Positions 50,591 to 59,140 of a DNA stretch of 64,000 nucleotides are shown here, in pieces. The notes beneath the pieces were generated by a model. It was not told where the DNA came from, searched no databases, and saw only the letters and a list, made by a program, of their open reading frames with translations. Both the position numbers and the translations under genes were made by a program. Origin of the DNA: Flavobacteriales bacterium (GTDB taxonomy: Bacteria > Bacteroidota > Bacteroidia > Flavobacteriales_F > PHOS-HE28). Positions within the stretch are counted from its first letter, which is position 1. Every line of letters starts with the position of its first letter. The DNA is taken from NCBI GenBank assembly GCA_016721005.1, contig JADKJM010000009.1, forward strand, positions 248,001 through 312,000. The letters are read 5' to 3'.

Positions 50591-52123
50591 ATGATCCAAC
50601 GTCGCACCATCATGTTGCTGCTGTTATGTGCCTCGGTTGCAGGCCTGCACGCGCAAGCACCCTTCAACTACAACTACGACGACCCTGCCACCGCCGGGGG
50701 AGGCTTCTCGGACGGCGCGCGCGCCAGCAACGGCGACCTGCTGATCACGGAAGGAACACTGGTGGTGGGGCGGGTGTCGCTCATGCGGCTGGATCCGCAA
50801 GGGCAGCCGCTGTGGGCGGTGGCCTCCACTTTACAGGGCAGCGGCATGAAGGGCATCCTGGAACGGCCCAACGGGGAGTTGCTGTTGGGCGGTCTTATGT
50901 ACGATATCGGCACGACCAACTTGGAGCCTTCATTCCATCGCTTCGATGCGAATGGCAGCTGGCTGGATTCGCGCTATTATCGACTCGACACATTGCACGC
51001 GTTCATCAGGGGCGCCATCGCCACCACCGCAGGCCGGATGGTAACGGTGTTCTCGGCGAACGACCCGGCTCTCTACGGCCTCATCGCGGTGGACGGTACC
51101 GGCCAGTTGCTCTGGTGCAAGACCTATCCCATGTCACAGTCCCTGCTGGACTACGTGTCCATCGCTCCTGCCCCGATGGGTGCCACCCTGATGTTCTACA
51201 CCGATGTGGGCGCCAGCCCCCAAGCGCGTGCACGGATGGTGAGCAGCAACGGCCAGACCCTCTGGGAGCGGGCTTACACGATCCAGGGCAGCGGGAACGG
51301 CTACGTGGAAAAGCTGGTGCGCATCACCGACGACCTATATGCCGCGCAATACGTACTGCCGTCCGGCGCGGTGCAACATGCGAGCGGCGTGCTCTTCATC
51401 AGCGGAAGCGGCGATGTGATCAGCGCCCATGCGTACCAGCATGCCAGCCTCAACTTCGGGTATGGGAGCCTCTGGAGCCTAGGGGACGACAAGCTCCTGT
51501 TCTCACATGCACTAAGCAGCGGCACGCCAACGGTCCCGATCCTTGCACGGATCGACACCACGGGCCAGATCCTCGACTTCATTCCCTACGATACCGCGAC
51601 CTCCCAAATGATGAGCGATGCGCTGCCCATGGGTGCTGACACGGCCTACTTGGTGTATGCACCGGACCAGATCATGCTACGGCCGCTCACCGATCCGCAG
51701 ATGATCTGCGAAGAAGCGGGAGACCCGCTTGTGCACATTCTGCTTACTGCCAGCAGCATGGTGGTGAGCACCCCGAGTGCGAACCTCGTGCCCACCATGG
51801 TCACGATCACACCCGACTTCTTCCCGGTGGATATGCAGGCCGTTCTGCATTGCAATACCACGGGGCTGGTAACACCGCTTCCTCGCGCTGCCGGGGTTTC
51901 CGTTTATCCAACTCCGGCGACCGATGCCATCCATTTGGCCTGGGCCAACGGAACAGGACAAGCCGTTGTCCGCATCGTCGATGCCCTGGGCCATCTCATC
52001 CGGGTAATGGAGGTCCGGGGGGCCATGGTCGATCTGGATGTGACCGATCTACCGCACGGGATCTACACAGTGCGGTGCATTGGCAATGGATCGAGCGCCG
52101 TTGGGAGGTTCGTGAAGGAGTAG
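50591..52123 (+). CDS. Secreted T9SS-sorted protein with propeller-like repeats
   Basis: 510 residues from MIQRRTIMLLLLCASVAGLH; the open frame from 50405 reads through the neighbour and is not used. Body blades such as LLLGGLMYDIGTTNLEPSFH, GTGQLLWCKTYPMSQSLLDY and NGQTLWERAYTIQGSGNGY suggest a beta-propeller. The end (VYPTPATDAIHLAWANGTGQ, VRIVDALGHLIRVMEVRGAM, GIYTVRCIGNGSSAVGRFVK) is a type A T9SS signal and resembles the remnant at 15743-15952. It lies between the full and partial copies of the beta-repeat gene. Confidence 0.8.
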   Translation: MIQRRTIMLLLLCASVAGLHAQAPFNYNYDDPATAGGGFSDGARASNGDLLITEGTLVVGRVSLMRLDPQGQPLWAVASTLQGSGMKGILERPNGELLLGGLMYDIGTTNLEPSFHRFDANGSWLDSRYYRLDTLHAFIRGAIATTAGRMVTVFSANDPALYGLIAVDGTGQLLWCKTYPMSQSLLDYVSIAPAPMGATLMFYTDVGASPQARARMVSSNGQTLWERAYTIQGSGNGYVEKLVRITDDLYAAQYVLPSGAVQHASGVLFISGSGDVISAHAYQHASLNFGYGSLWSLGDDKLLFSHALSSGTPTVPILARIDTTGQILDFIPYDTATSQMMSDALPMGADTAYLVYAPDQIMLRPLTDPQMICEEAGDPLVHILLTASSMVVSTPSANLVPTMVTITPDFFPVDMQAVLHCNTTGLVTPLPRAAGVSVYPTPATDAIHLAWANGTGQAVVRIVDALGHLIRVMEVRGAMVDLDVTDLPHGIYTVRCIGNGSSAVGRFVKE

Positions 52124-52157
52124 GGAAGCGCCACGAATCGCCGATCCGCGTGAGCTT

Positions 52158-52328
52158 GGGTACATCCATGTCGATGGCCGCATTGAGAACAGTAGCCGCA
52201 GCACGGTGGGCTATGTGAACAAGGCAGGTCCTGTGGAGAACAGCAGCCGAAGCACCATCGGCTATGCCAGCGATGTACCCGCGACATGGGCCGCGGTGTT
52301 CTTCTTCTTCTTCACGTTCGAGAAGTAG
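52158..52328 (+). pseudogene. 3' fragment of the beta-repeat gene
   Basis: An open stretch without a start codon reads GYIHVDGRIENSSRSTVGYV, then NKAGPVENSSRSTIGYASDV, then PATWAAVFFFFFTFEK and stop. It equals the last ~2.5 repeats plus tail of the gene at 50037, and DNA similarity continues past the stop to 52342. With the full gene it brackets the T9SS gene 50591-52123. Confidence 0.85.
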
Positions 52329-52398
52329 GGGGCGGGGTTCCGACCGGAGCCGTTAACGCAAGGTCCCCGAGGACGGGAGGCATTACACAGGTTTAAGG

Positions 52399-53265
52399 CT
52401 ACACAACCAGATCCAGCGGCAGATCGGAGATATCCCGAAGCCGTTTGCCATGGATCATTGTGTTCAGCGAATCCTCGGCGTCGCCCAATTGCAAGTCCTT
52501 CACTGTCTCGATCAGCTCCGGAAGGGCGAAGTGATAGACATGATCGATATCGCCAGTTCCGAGTGCAATGGACGCGATCCGGCTTGGCAGCGGTTCACCA
52601 AGGATCACCGTTACGTGGGGCAGCCTACCCTTTCTATTGCGTACCAGATTCAAGCCTTCCGACCGAGCATTCTGCGCCCTATCGCTCCGCAGTGTCCACT
52701 TGCAACTTATACTGGCATGTAGGATAGGTGCTTTGCCATTCACTTCGCGAAGGCTTGAAAGTAGCGCTTCATTTTCACTTACGATCGGTCCGTGTGCGTT
52801 GATCGTTCCATCGGGCTCGGGCTTCCTGAAGATGACGATGTCGGGTTTGATGAGGTAGTCACTGCCAAGTGCCGCAGCAAGCTGTGTATTCAGCCGAGCG
52901 AGACGTTCCAGATCATCCAGATGTGAGTACTGGTCGAACCGGGCGATACCAACACCCCTGTTCCCTTCTCCTTTCTCAACCGTCCAAATACCCGGACGCA
53001 TGTGCAACAACGCACCGAACGTACTTTGAATGAAATCAGCGCACGCGGATTCGAAGAGCCTTCCTGCTCTCTGTCCAGCGACCTTCTTCTCGACTCGTGG
53101 CCTCCCGATCCGCTCAATGAGACCTTTCGCAATAGCCACGCTCGTCTTATTGTCGCCGTCCGCATTGGACGGAACACCCGATTTGTCGACACTCAGAATG
53201 TCCTTAAGCAGGCGAGCATGGAATGCGCGCTTCATCTCGGAGAGCAGGGCTTCCCGCTTCGCCAT
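52399..53265 (-). CDS. NgoMIV-type type II restriction endonuclease
   Basis: 288 residues from MAKREALLSEMKRAFHARLL. Active-site residues fit NgoMIV (286 aa), where Glu70, Asp140, Ser185 and Lys187 bind magnesium: here Glu72, Asp142 in IKPDIVIFRKPEP, and Ser187-Cys188-Lys189 in ILHASISCKWTLRSD keep the same spacing. NgoMIV is a tetrameric enzyme cutting GCCGGC; whether this protein has the same site is inferred from family only. The start overlaps the stop of the methyltransferase upstream by 1 nt, so the two are coexpressed. Confidence 0.9.
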   Translation of the reverse strand: MAKREALLSEMKRAFHARLLKDILSVDKSGVPSNADGDNKTSVAIAKGLIERIGRPRVEKKVAGQRAGRLFESACADFIQSTFGALLHMRPGIWTVEKGEGNRGVGIARFDQYSHLDDLERLARLNTQLAAALGSDYLIKPDIVIFRKPEPDGTINAHGPIVSENEALLSSLREVNGKAPILHASISCKWTLRSDRAQNARSEGLNLVRNRKGRLPHVTVILGEPLPSRIASIALGTGDIDHVYHFALPELIETVKDLQLGDAEDSLNTMIHGKRLRDISDLPLDLVV

Positions 53266-54218
53266 CACGCCACCATGACTGTTCGTTGCGCCGCCAATTC
53301 GAACATCCGTTGGATGCTGGTGCCCACGGCCTGTGCAACCGGCGGCGGGAACGCATTGCCCACTTGTCGATAGGCGGCTGTCTTGCGCCCGGTGAAATGC
53401 CAATCGTCCGGGAACCCTTGAATGCGCGCGACCATACGCACGGTGAGGCGTGGCACGCCGACGAATGTCCGTTCAGGCGCTTCCTCTGCGATGGTCCCGC
53501 CATTGACACCGAGTTGTGCCCATGCCTGCCGTGCGCGCGATGGACCGAGATCCGGACCGCCGTGCTTTTTGGAACCGCCCACGATCGTCGGCCCGATCGC
53601 CTGCGCGTTCATGGCCCATTGGTTCGCATGCCTCCAACCATTCGCGCTCATCAGTTCAATGAGCGTATTGCCAACAGTAGGCGCTGGTGCGGTCGCCTGG
53701 TCCGGCCAAGAGAAATGGTCCGCATCCTCTGGGCGCAGGGCAACTATCACCACACGCGGACGCAATTGTGGAACACCGAAGTCCGACGCATGCAGCAATT
53801 TGATCTCCGTCTTGTAGCCCAGTTTCCGGAAACTCTGGAACAATCGCTTCCGATAGCCTTCGAAGTTGGGGTCAAGAAAGCCGCGAACGTTCTCCAGCAT
53901 CACGGCGCGTGGCCGGATCTCATCAGCAAGGCGAAGCGCTTCCGGGAACAGGTCGCGTTCATCTTTCGCACCAAGTTGCTTGCCAGCAACAGAAAAAGGA
54001 GGACACGGAACACCACCGGCCAAAAGGTCCACTCCGCGATAGGGACGTCCATCAAACCGCGTAACATCACCGTGGAGCACATTCCACTGCGGTCTATTGC
54101 TCCGTAGTGTTGCACAGCACGCATCATCGATCTCCACGAGTGCCTCGTGTTCGAAGCCCGCTCGCTCCAGGCCCAACGATTGCCCACCAGCACCAGCACA
54201 GATCTCAACGCTTGTCAT
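53265..54218 (-). CDS. DNA cytosine-5 methyltransferase of the NgoMIV-type RM system
   Basis: 317 residues. Motif I MTSVEICAGAGGQSLGLERA, motif IV GGVPCPPFSVAGKQLG with catalytic Cys72, motif VI MLENVRGF with Glu109, and the C-terminal target-recognition part with QVGNAFPPPVAQAVG as motifs IX-X. It protects the host by methylating the sequence the partner nuclease cuts. It is transcribed first, upstream of the nuclease. Compact overlapping RM genes are typical of horizontally moved cassettes. Confidence 0.95.
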   Translation of the reverse strand: MTSVEICAGAGGQSLGLERAGFEHEALVEIDDACCATLRSNRPQWNVLHGDVTRFDGRPYRGVDLLAGGVPCPPFSVAGKQLGAKDERDLFPEALRLADEIRPRAVMLENVRGFLDPNFEGYRKRLFQSFRKLGYKTEIKLLHASDFGVPQLRPRVVIVALRPEDADHFSWPDQATAPAPTVGNTLIELMSANGWRHANQWAMNAQAIGPTIVGGSKKHGGPDLGPSRARQAWAQLGVNGGTIAEEAPERTFVGVPRLTVRMVARIQGFPDDWHFTGRKTAAYRQVGNAFPPPVAQAVGTSIQRMFELAAQRTVMVA

Positions 54219-54392
54219 TCGAATTCGTTGACGTGGTTTTCGTCATATCCGAGGCAGGCAACTTATACACGGACCACCATCGACCCGCTCTCTCATGAGG
54301 GGAAGTTGTCCACAGGTGCCCTCACAGCCCGCTGCACTGATCGAACTTCGATCCTCCATCCCCCCCGGCACCATCCTTGCCGCGCCCGCCCC

Positions 54393-55118
54393 ATGAAGAA
54401 GCCCCTCCTCCTCTCCCTCCTTCTTGTCCTTTCGTGTGGTGCCGTGGCGCAGATCACCTTCGGCGTGCGCATTCCCGCAGGCAGGAACACCAGCAGGCCC
54501 GGCGGACTTTCCAATGCCGATGTGATCGCAGGCCTGAAGGAAGCGCTGGACAATGGCGCGGAGCAGAGCGTGCTGCACGGCTCGGCGCTGGATGGTTTTT
54601 GGAATAGCCCGCGCATCCGCATCCCCTTCCCTGCCGAAGCGCAGAAGATGAAGAGCACGTTGGTGAATGTGGGCATGACGAAGCAGGTGGAGGACTTCGA
54701 GCGTACCATGAACCGCGCAGCGGAGGAAGCCACCAAGGAAGCGCTGGTGATCCTACGCGATGCGATCCTGGGCATGAGCGTGGGCGATGGCTTCGCGATC
54801 CTGAAGGGCGGTGACGGCGCGGCCACGAATTACCTCAACGAGAAAACGAGCACCGATCTCTTCGAGCGCTTCCTCCCCATTGTACACGCCGCGAATGAGA
54901 AGGTGGCACTCACCAGCTACTGGACACCGTTGGCCAACGGCTACAACAAGGCGGGCCTCTTCACCGGCGCCAAGGCCGTGGACCCTGACCTTGATCGCTA
55001 CGTGACGCAGAAAGCGATCGATGGCCTCTTCGTGCTCATCGCCGATGAGGAGGCGCGCATCCGCAAGGATCCTGCGGCGCGGACGAGCGATCTGTTGCGG
55101 AGGGTTTTCGGGAATTAG
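54393..55118 (+). CDS. DUF4197 family secreted protein
   Basis: 241 residues from MKKPLLLSLLLVLSCGAVAQ; Cys15 might be lipidated, or a signal peptidase site may follow AVAQ. The body matches DUF4197: LSNADVIAGLKEALDNGAEQ, RIPFPAEAQKMKSTLVNVGM, FAILKGGDGAATNYLNEKTS, KVALTSYWTPLANGYNKAGL, VTQKAIDGLFVLIADEEARI and TSDLLRRVFG. The family is widespread in Bacteroidota and Proteobacteria, envelope-located and of unknown function. It stands alone. Confidence 0.9.
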   Translation: MKKPLLLSLLLVLSCGAVAQITFGVRIPAGRNTSRPGGLSNADVIAGLKEALDNGAEQSVLHGSALDGFWNSPRIRIPFPAEAQKMKSTLVNVGMTKQVEDFERTMNRAAEEATKEALVILRDAILGMSVGDGFAILKGGDGAATNYLNEKTSTDLFERFLPIVHAANEKVALTSYWTPLANGYNKAGLFTGAKAVDPDLDRYVTQKAIDGLFVLIADEEARIRKDPAARTSDLLRRVFGN

Positions 55119-55231
55119 GAGAGTGGCGTACGCACAGCAGACTACCTACTACGAACCCGCAAAGCCGCAGCGCCTCGGCGGGGATTTGCGTGTGAATAAC
55201 GCCGCACTCAGCGACCGAAAGGACCTCCGAG

Positions 55232-56863
55232 CTAGTTCACCACCACGGGTCTGGTGGAGATGGGATTCCCGGTCACGTCGATCTGTGTGAGGATGTAGTA
55301 ACCCGCGGCAAGAACATGCGACCGGATACGATGCATGGTGGCCGGATGCGTTGTGGTGAATACGGAACGGCCGCTACCATCCGCCAATCTGAAGTTGGAA
55401 GCTGAACTCGTCCGTACAATGATCTCCTCTCCTATGGAGACCGGGTTCGGATAGACCGTAAAGTCAGGATCCGGGGTGCCCTGTATGGCGATGCCCGAGA
55501 CAACGCACAACGGTTCACTGGCCGGTGATGGCACATCGAAGAGTGTGACGGCCGGGACACTGACGGTGGGCAACGCAAGCATCGGCACCTCGGGCCCATC
55601 GAGCACTTGGATATCGGCCACAGGCAACGGGAATACGGAGAAGTTCTCCACGCCGAAGTAGCAATCGTCGGGATCAGCAAGCCCCTTGGTCACGATCACC
55701 GGCCAATTCGTGCTGAACCCGAAGGTCGTGTTCGTTTCATTGAAGTTGCCCGCCAAGGTCAATTCGTTGTTGAGCTTGTCGAGCCCCCAAATGGAGACTT
55801 GCCGACGGATCTCACCTTGCGTTACCGTGAGCGTGCGGTGCCCCGCGATCAACGATCCGTCCGGTGCAACATGAGCCGTGACCGTTCGTCCCGGCAGACC
55901 GGCCGATGATAGGAGCACATATTCGGTATCGAAAGCCTCCAATCCGTTCACGGTGATCCCGACCCCGGGTGATGTGGGCGGTGTGGTGGCAAGGAGGCGC
56001 AGCCAATTCACGGAACCACTCGGGTTCATGGAGAGCAGGAACGTATTGCCCTGTTGCGTTCCACCCACGACCAGGTCGCCGTTCGCTCCCAACCGCATGA
56101 GCGTCCCAGCCAACAAGTTGGCACCAATGGAAACCTCGCGCACCCAGGACGTGGTGCCATTGACATCGATCTTTCCGATCGTCAAGGGTCCCGCAGCCGA
56201 ACCGCTGCCGCTGGTGAAATAGAGATCCGATGAACCTTCAGGAATGAAGACCCTGGTCCAACTGCTCTGACCTGATACTTCCGCAACCCAACGAAGGGTA
56301 CCGTCACTGGCGATCCTGATCAGGATGTGGCCCCCTGATCCAATGCCCTCATGGACCGTGAGCACCAACTCGCCTTCATCGTTCGCGCTTACCTCGTACG
56401 GATCAATGTCGTCAAACCCGGTAGTCCCCCGCAAAAAGTGCAAGGTTCTGGCCCAAGCCACCGATCCAACGGGATCGATCCTCACCAGATCCAATCGCAC
56501 ATCAATGGAATCATCATCCGGGCCAGGTGCAGGACCGCTGATGAGCGCGTTGATCCCATCCCTCAGAACCAGCGTTGTTCCGTCATGAAGCACTGTGGTA
56601 TGCACATCCACCAGACCCGTATCACCATCAATGACGAGTTGCTTGGTCCAGACGGCTTGGAATTGCGGATCGAACCGGCCGATCTCCTCTCCCGGTCCTA
56701 AGTAGCGGCATACCGCATAGCCGCCGTCCATGACGCGACCGACGATATCGAAATTCAGATCCTGATCACTTCTCACGGATAAGGATTGGCCGGAAGCCGG
56801 TGGGGACCCTGCTACGAAAGCCAAAAGCAGGATCACGCAATGATCGATCAATTGCGTTCTCAT
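55232..56863 (-). CDS. Secreted T9SS-sorted protein with propeller-like repeats
   Basis: 543 residues from MRTQLIDHCVILLLAFVAGS, with a signal peptide ending SGQ. Repeated strands (SVRSDQDLNFDIVGRVMDGG, TLRWVAEVSGQSSWTRVFIP, LVVGGTQQGNTFLLSMNPSG) suggest a beta-propeller like the neighbouring T9SS cargo. The end (DFTVYPNPVSIGEEIIVRTS, RLADGSGRSVF, AGYYILTQIDVTGNPIS) is a type A T9SS signal. An upstream in-frame extension to 57067 lacks support. No catalytic motif was found. Confidence 0.8.
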   Translation of the reverse strand: MRTQLIDHCVILLLAFVAGSPPASGQSLSVRSDQDLNFDIVGRVMDGGYAVCRYLGPGEEIGRFDPQFQAVWTKQLVIDGDTGLVDVHTTVLHDGTTLVLRDGINALISGPAPGPDDDSIDVRLDLVRIDPVGSVAWARTLHFLRGTTGFDDIDPYEVSANDEGELVLTVHEGIGSGGHILIRIASDGTLRWVAEVSGQSSWTRVFIPEGSSDLYFTSGSGSAAGPLTIGKIDVNGTTSWVREVSIGANLLAGTLMRLGANGDLVVGGTQQGNTFLLSMNPSGSVNWLRLLATTPPTSPGVGITVNGLEAFDTEYVLLSSAGLPGRTVTAHVAPDGSLIAGHRTLTVTQGEIRRQVSIWGLDKLNNELTLAGNFNETNTTFGFSTNWPVIVTKGLADPDDCYFGVENFSVFPLPVADIQVLDGPEVPMLALPTVSVPAVTLFDVPSPASEPLCVVSGIAIQGTPDPDFTVYPNPVSIGEEIIVRTSSASNFRLADGSGRSVFTTTHPATMHRIRSHVLAAGYYILTQIDVTGNPISTRPVVVN

Positions 56864-57004
56864 GATGTATGGATCTTCCGGTAAATATAGTCCACTACCG
56901 GACCAGCGGTCCTTGATCCGATCGGAATGCATCGCCCTAGCGCCTCGCCGGGGCTTTTGCGTTGAGGGGGGGTGCCACCGCGCGCCCAACACGTCCGCCC
57001 TGCC

Positions 57005-57012
57005 TACTTTCG
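57005..57012 (+). promoter_or_regulatory. TAnnTTYG box upstream of 57018
   Basis: TACTTTCG ends 5 nt before the ATG at 57018; resembles the Bacteroidota -7 box and fits a leaderless mRNA. Confidence 0.45.
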
Positions 57013-57017
57013 TGCCC

Positions 57018-57500
57018 ATGAATACCAACTGGGCCAAGATCCTCCTCTTCAGCTTCCTGAGTTTCATTCTGGGCTACATCCTTTGCTGCCTGACCTGCGG
57101 ACCGTGGAGTCGGCACGGTGGCGACTGTGAACGCGGTGGCATGGGCCACTGCAGCATGGGCATGGGCCACCAAGGCATGGCCGCCTGTGAGCATGGCGGT
57201 GAGCGTTGCACCATGGGCGCCAAATGCGCCATGGAAGGTTGCGATCACAAAATGGGCGCGGCCTGCTGCAAAGGTGGCGGCATGCATGGCGATGCGAACG
57301 TGCATGCGCTAGTGAAGGGATTGGAAGCCGCCGGTTTCCAAGGCGACACCACGATCACGATCGAGGGTGGCACCGTGGTGGTACACCGCATGGGCGACAG
57401 CACGAGGGTGGAGATGGAGATGCGTGACGGCATGCATCATGGTGACATGCACCACGGGATGATGAAGGAGGTGGAAGTGAAGAAGGAGATCACCCGCTGA
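57018..57500 (+). CDS. Membrane-anchored Cys/His/Met-rich protein, putative metal binding
   Basis: 160 residues from MNTNWAKILLFSFLSFILGY. A single helix (AKILLFSFLSFILGYILCCL) is followed by a region dense in Cys, His, Met and Gly (HCSMGMGHQGMAACEHGGER, CTMGAKCAMEGCDHKMGAAC, CKGGGMHGD). A small folded part (GLEAAGFQGDTTITIEGGTV) and a Met/His-rich end (MRDGMHHGDMHHGMMKEVEV) follow. The composition suggests binding of Cu, Zn or Ni. No known family was recognised. It is followed after 4 nt by the DUF2911 gene. Confidence 0.6.
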   Translation: MNTNWAKILLFSFLSFILGYILCCLTCGPWSRHGGDCERGGMGHCSMGMGHQGMAACEHGGERCTMGAKCAMEGCDHKMGAACCKGGGMHGDANVHALVKGLEAAGFQGDTTITIEGGTVVVHRMGDSTRVEMEMRDGMHHGDMHHGMMKEVEVKKEITR

Positions 57501-57504
57501 TCGC

Positions 57505-58068
57505 ATGTCCGTATTCTGGAAACGCACCCTGCTTGGACTGGTCGTACTGGTCGTGGTGATCCTGGCGGTCCTGCGCTACCAGAAGATCCAGACCAAGAAG
57601 GCCAGCCCGGAGGAGACCGTCGCCTTCTATGTGGGTGGTCCGGAAGGGGTGCAGGTGGAAGTGGATTACAGCCGCCCGTACAAGAAGGGCCGCGTGATCT
57701 TCGGCGGTCTGGTACCCTTCGGCAAAGTGTGGCGCACGGGCGCGAATGAGGCCACCACGTTTTCCGTGAACAAGGACATCACATTCGGTGGCGTGCCGGT
57801 GAAGGCAGGCAAGTACACGCTCTGGACGCTACCCGGTGAGGATGCCTGGGCCGTGTACCTCAATGGAAGGATGTACTCGTGGGGTGTGGATATGGATGGC
57901 GTGGCCCAACGCGATCCGGAGGCCGACATCGCAGCCGTGAAGATCCCTGTGGACACACTCGCCGAGGAAGTGGAGCAATTCCGCATCGCGGTGGATACCG
58001 ATAAGGATCCTGTTGAACTCACCCTGATCTGGGACCGCACGAAAGTGGCCATCCCGATCACCTACTGA
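57505..58068 (+). CDS. DUF2911 family envelope protein
   Basis: 187 residues. One N-terminal helix (KRTLLGLVVLVVVILAVLRY) anchors the protein. The DUF2911 domain follows: VEVDYSRPYKKGRVIFGGLV, PFGKVWRTGANEATTFSVNK, GKYTLWTLPGEDAWAVYLNG. This is a small beta-sandwich of unknown function common in Bacteroidota. It lies 4 nt after the metal-rich gene and 3 nt before lpxD, so it is likely the second gene of an operon leading into lipid A synthesis. Confidence 0.9.
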   Translation: MSVFWKRTLLGLVVLVVVILAVLRYQKIQTKKASPEETVAFYVGGPEGVQVEVDYSRPYKKGRVIFGGLVPFGKVWRTGANEATTFSVNKDITFGGVPVKAGKYTLWTLPGEDAWAVYLNGRMYSWGVDMDGVAQRDPEADIAAVKIPVDTLAEEVEQFRIAVDTDKDPVELTLIWDRTKVAIPITY

Positions 58069-58071
58069 AGC

Positions 58072-59118
58072 ATGCAGTTCACCGCGGAACAGATCGCCGA
58101 GCTCCTGGAAGGAGAAGTGGATGGCGATCCGCAGGTGCTGGTGAACGACCTCGCCAAGATCGAGGAAGCGCGCAGTGGCACGCTCACCTTCCTGGCCAAC
58201 CCGATCTATACCGAGCACATCTACCGCACGAAGGCCACCATCGCCATCGTGGCGCGCGACTTCAAACCGGCGCAACCGCTGCCGAGCACGCTCACGCTGA
58301 TCCGTGTGGCCGATCCGCGCATGGCCTTCACGCAACTGCTGGAGCGCAACAGCGAATTGCGGTACGACAAGAAGGGCATCGAACAACCCAGCTTCGTGAG
58401 CCCGAGTGCGAAACTGGGCAAGAACGTGTACATCGGCGCCTTCAGCTATGTGAGCGATGATGTGGTGCTGGCCGACGGCGTGAAGGTGTTCCCCAACTGC
58501 TACATCGGCGACGGCGTGAAACTCGGCGCGAACACGCGCATCCACGCCGGGGTGAAGATCTACCACGGCACGGTGATGGGCGCGAACTGCGTGGTACACA
58601 GCGGTGCGGTGATCGGTGCCGATGGCTTCGGCTTCGTGCCCAACGCCAAGGGCGAATACGAGAAGATGCCGCAGGTGGGCAACGTGGTCTTCGAGGACCG
58701 CGTGGAAGTGGGCGCGAACACCACCATCGATCGCGCCACGCTCGGCACCACCTACATCCGCGAAGGCACCAAGTTGGACAACCTCATCCAGGTGGGCCAC
58801 AACGCCGATATCGGCAAACACAACGTCATCGTTTCGCAGACCGGCATCGCGGGCAGTACCAAAGTGGGCGACCATAACCAGATCGGCGGACAGGTCGGCA
58901 TCGCCGGTCACCTCACCGTGGGCAGCCACGTGCAGATCGCCGCGCAAAGTGGCATCGGCGGTCACGTGAAGGACGGCTCGGTCATCCAAGGATCACCGGC
59001 CTTCCCCAAGCCCCTGCACGACCGCAGTCAGGTCGTCTTCCGCAAACTGCCCGAACTCCAGAAACGCATCGACGCACTGGAGAAGGAGCTGGCGGAGCTG
59101 AGGAAAGAGAAGCGCTGA
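58072..59118 (+). CDS. lpxD: UDP-3-O-acylglucosamine N-acyltransferase
   Basis: 348 residues. The N-terminal uridine-binding part (MQFTAEQIAELLEGEVDGDP, GTLTFLANP) is followed by a long left-handed beta-helix of hexapeptide repeats (KLGKNVYIGAFSYVSDDVVL), with the catalytic-His region IQVGHNADIGKHNVIVSQTG and GADGFGFVPNAKGEYEKMPQ. The C-terminal helix ends in KELAELRKEKR. LpxD adds the second acyl chain in lipid A synthesis. It overlaps no neighbour but follows the DUF2911 gene by 3 nt. Confidence 0.96.
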   Translation: MQFTAEQIAELLEGEVDGDPQVLVNDLAKIEEARSGTLTFLANPIYTEHIYRTKATIAIVARDFKPAQPLPSTLTLIRVADPRMAFTQLLERNSELRYDKKGIEQPSFVSPSAKLGKNVYIGAFSYVSDDVVLADGVKVFPNCYIGDGVKLGANTRIHAGVKIYHGTVMGANCVVHSGAVIGADGFGFVPNAKGEYEKMPQVGNVVFEDRVEVGANTTIDRATLGTTYIREGTKLDNLIQVGHNADIGKHNVIVSQTGIAGSTKVGDHNQIGGQVGIAGHLTVGSHVQIAAQSGIGGHVKDGSVIQGSPAFPKPLHDRSQVVFRKLPELQKRIDALEKELAELRKEKR

Positions 59119-59140
59119 GCGAGGGGTGTTGAGCCCATCT

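Noticed and set aside
57829..58989. 386-codon frame antisense to DUF2911 and lpxD
   Set aside because: Shadow of two well-supported genes; Ala/His-rich translation typical of the antisense strand here.
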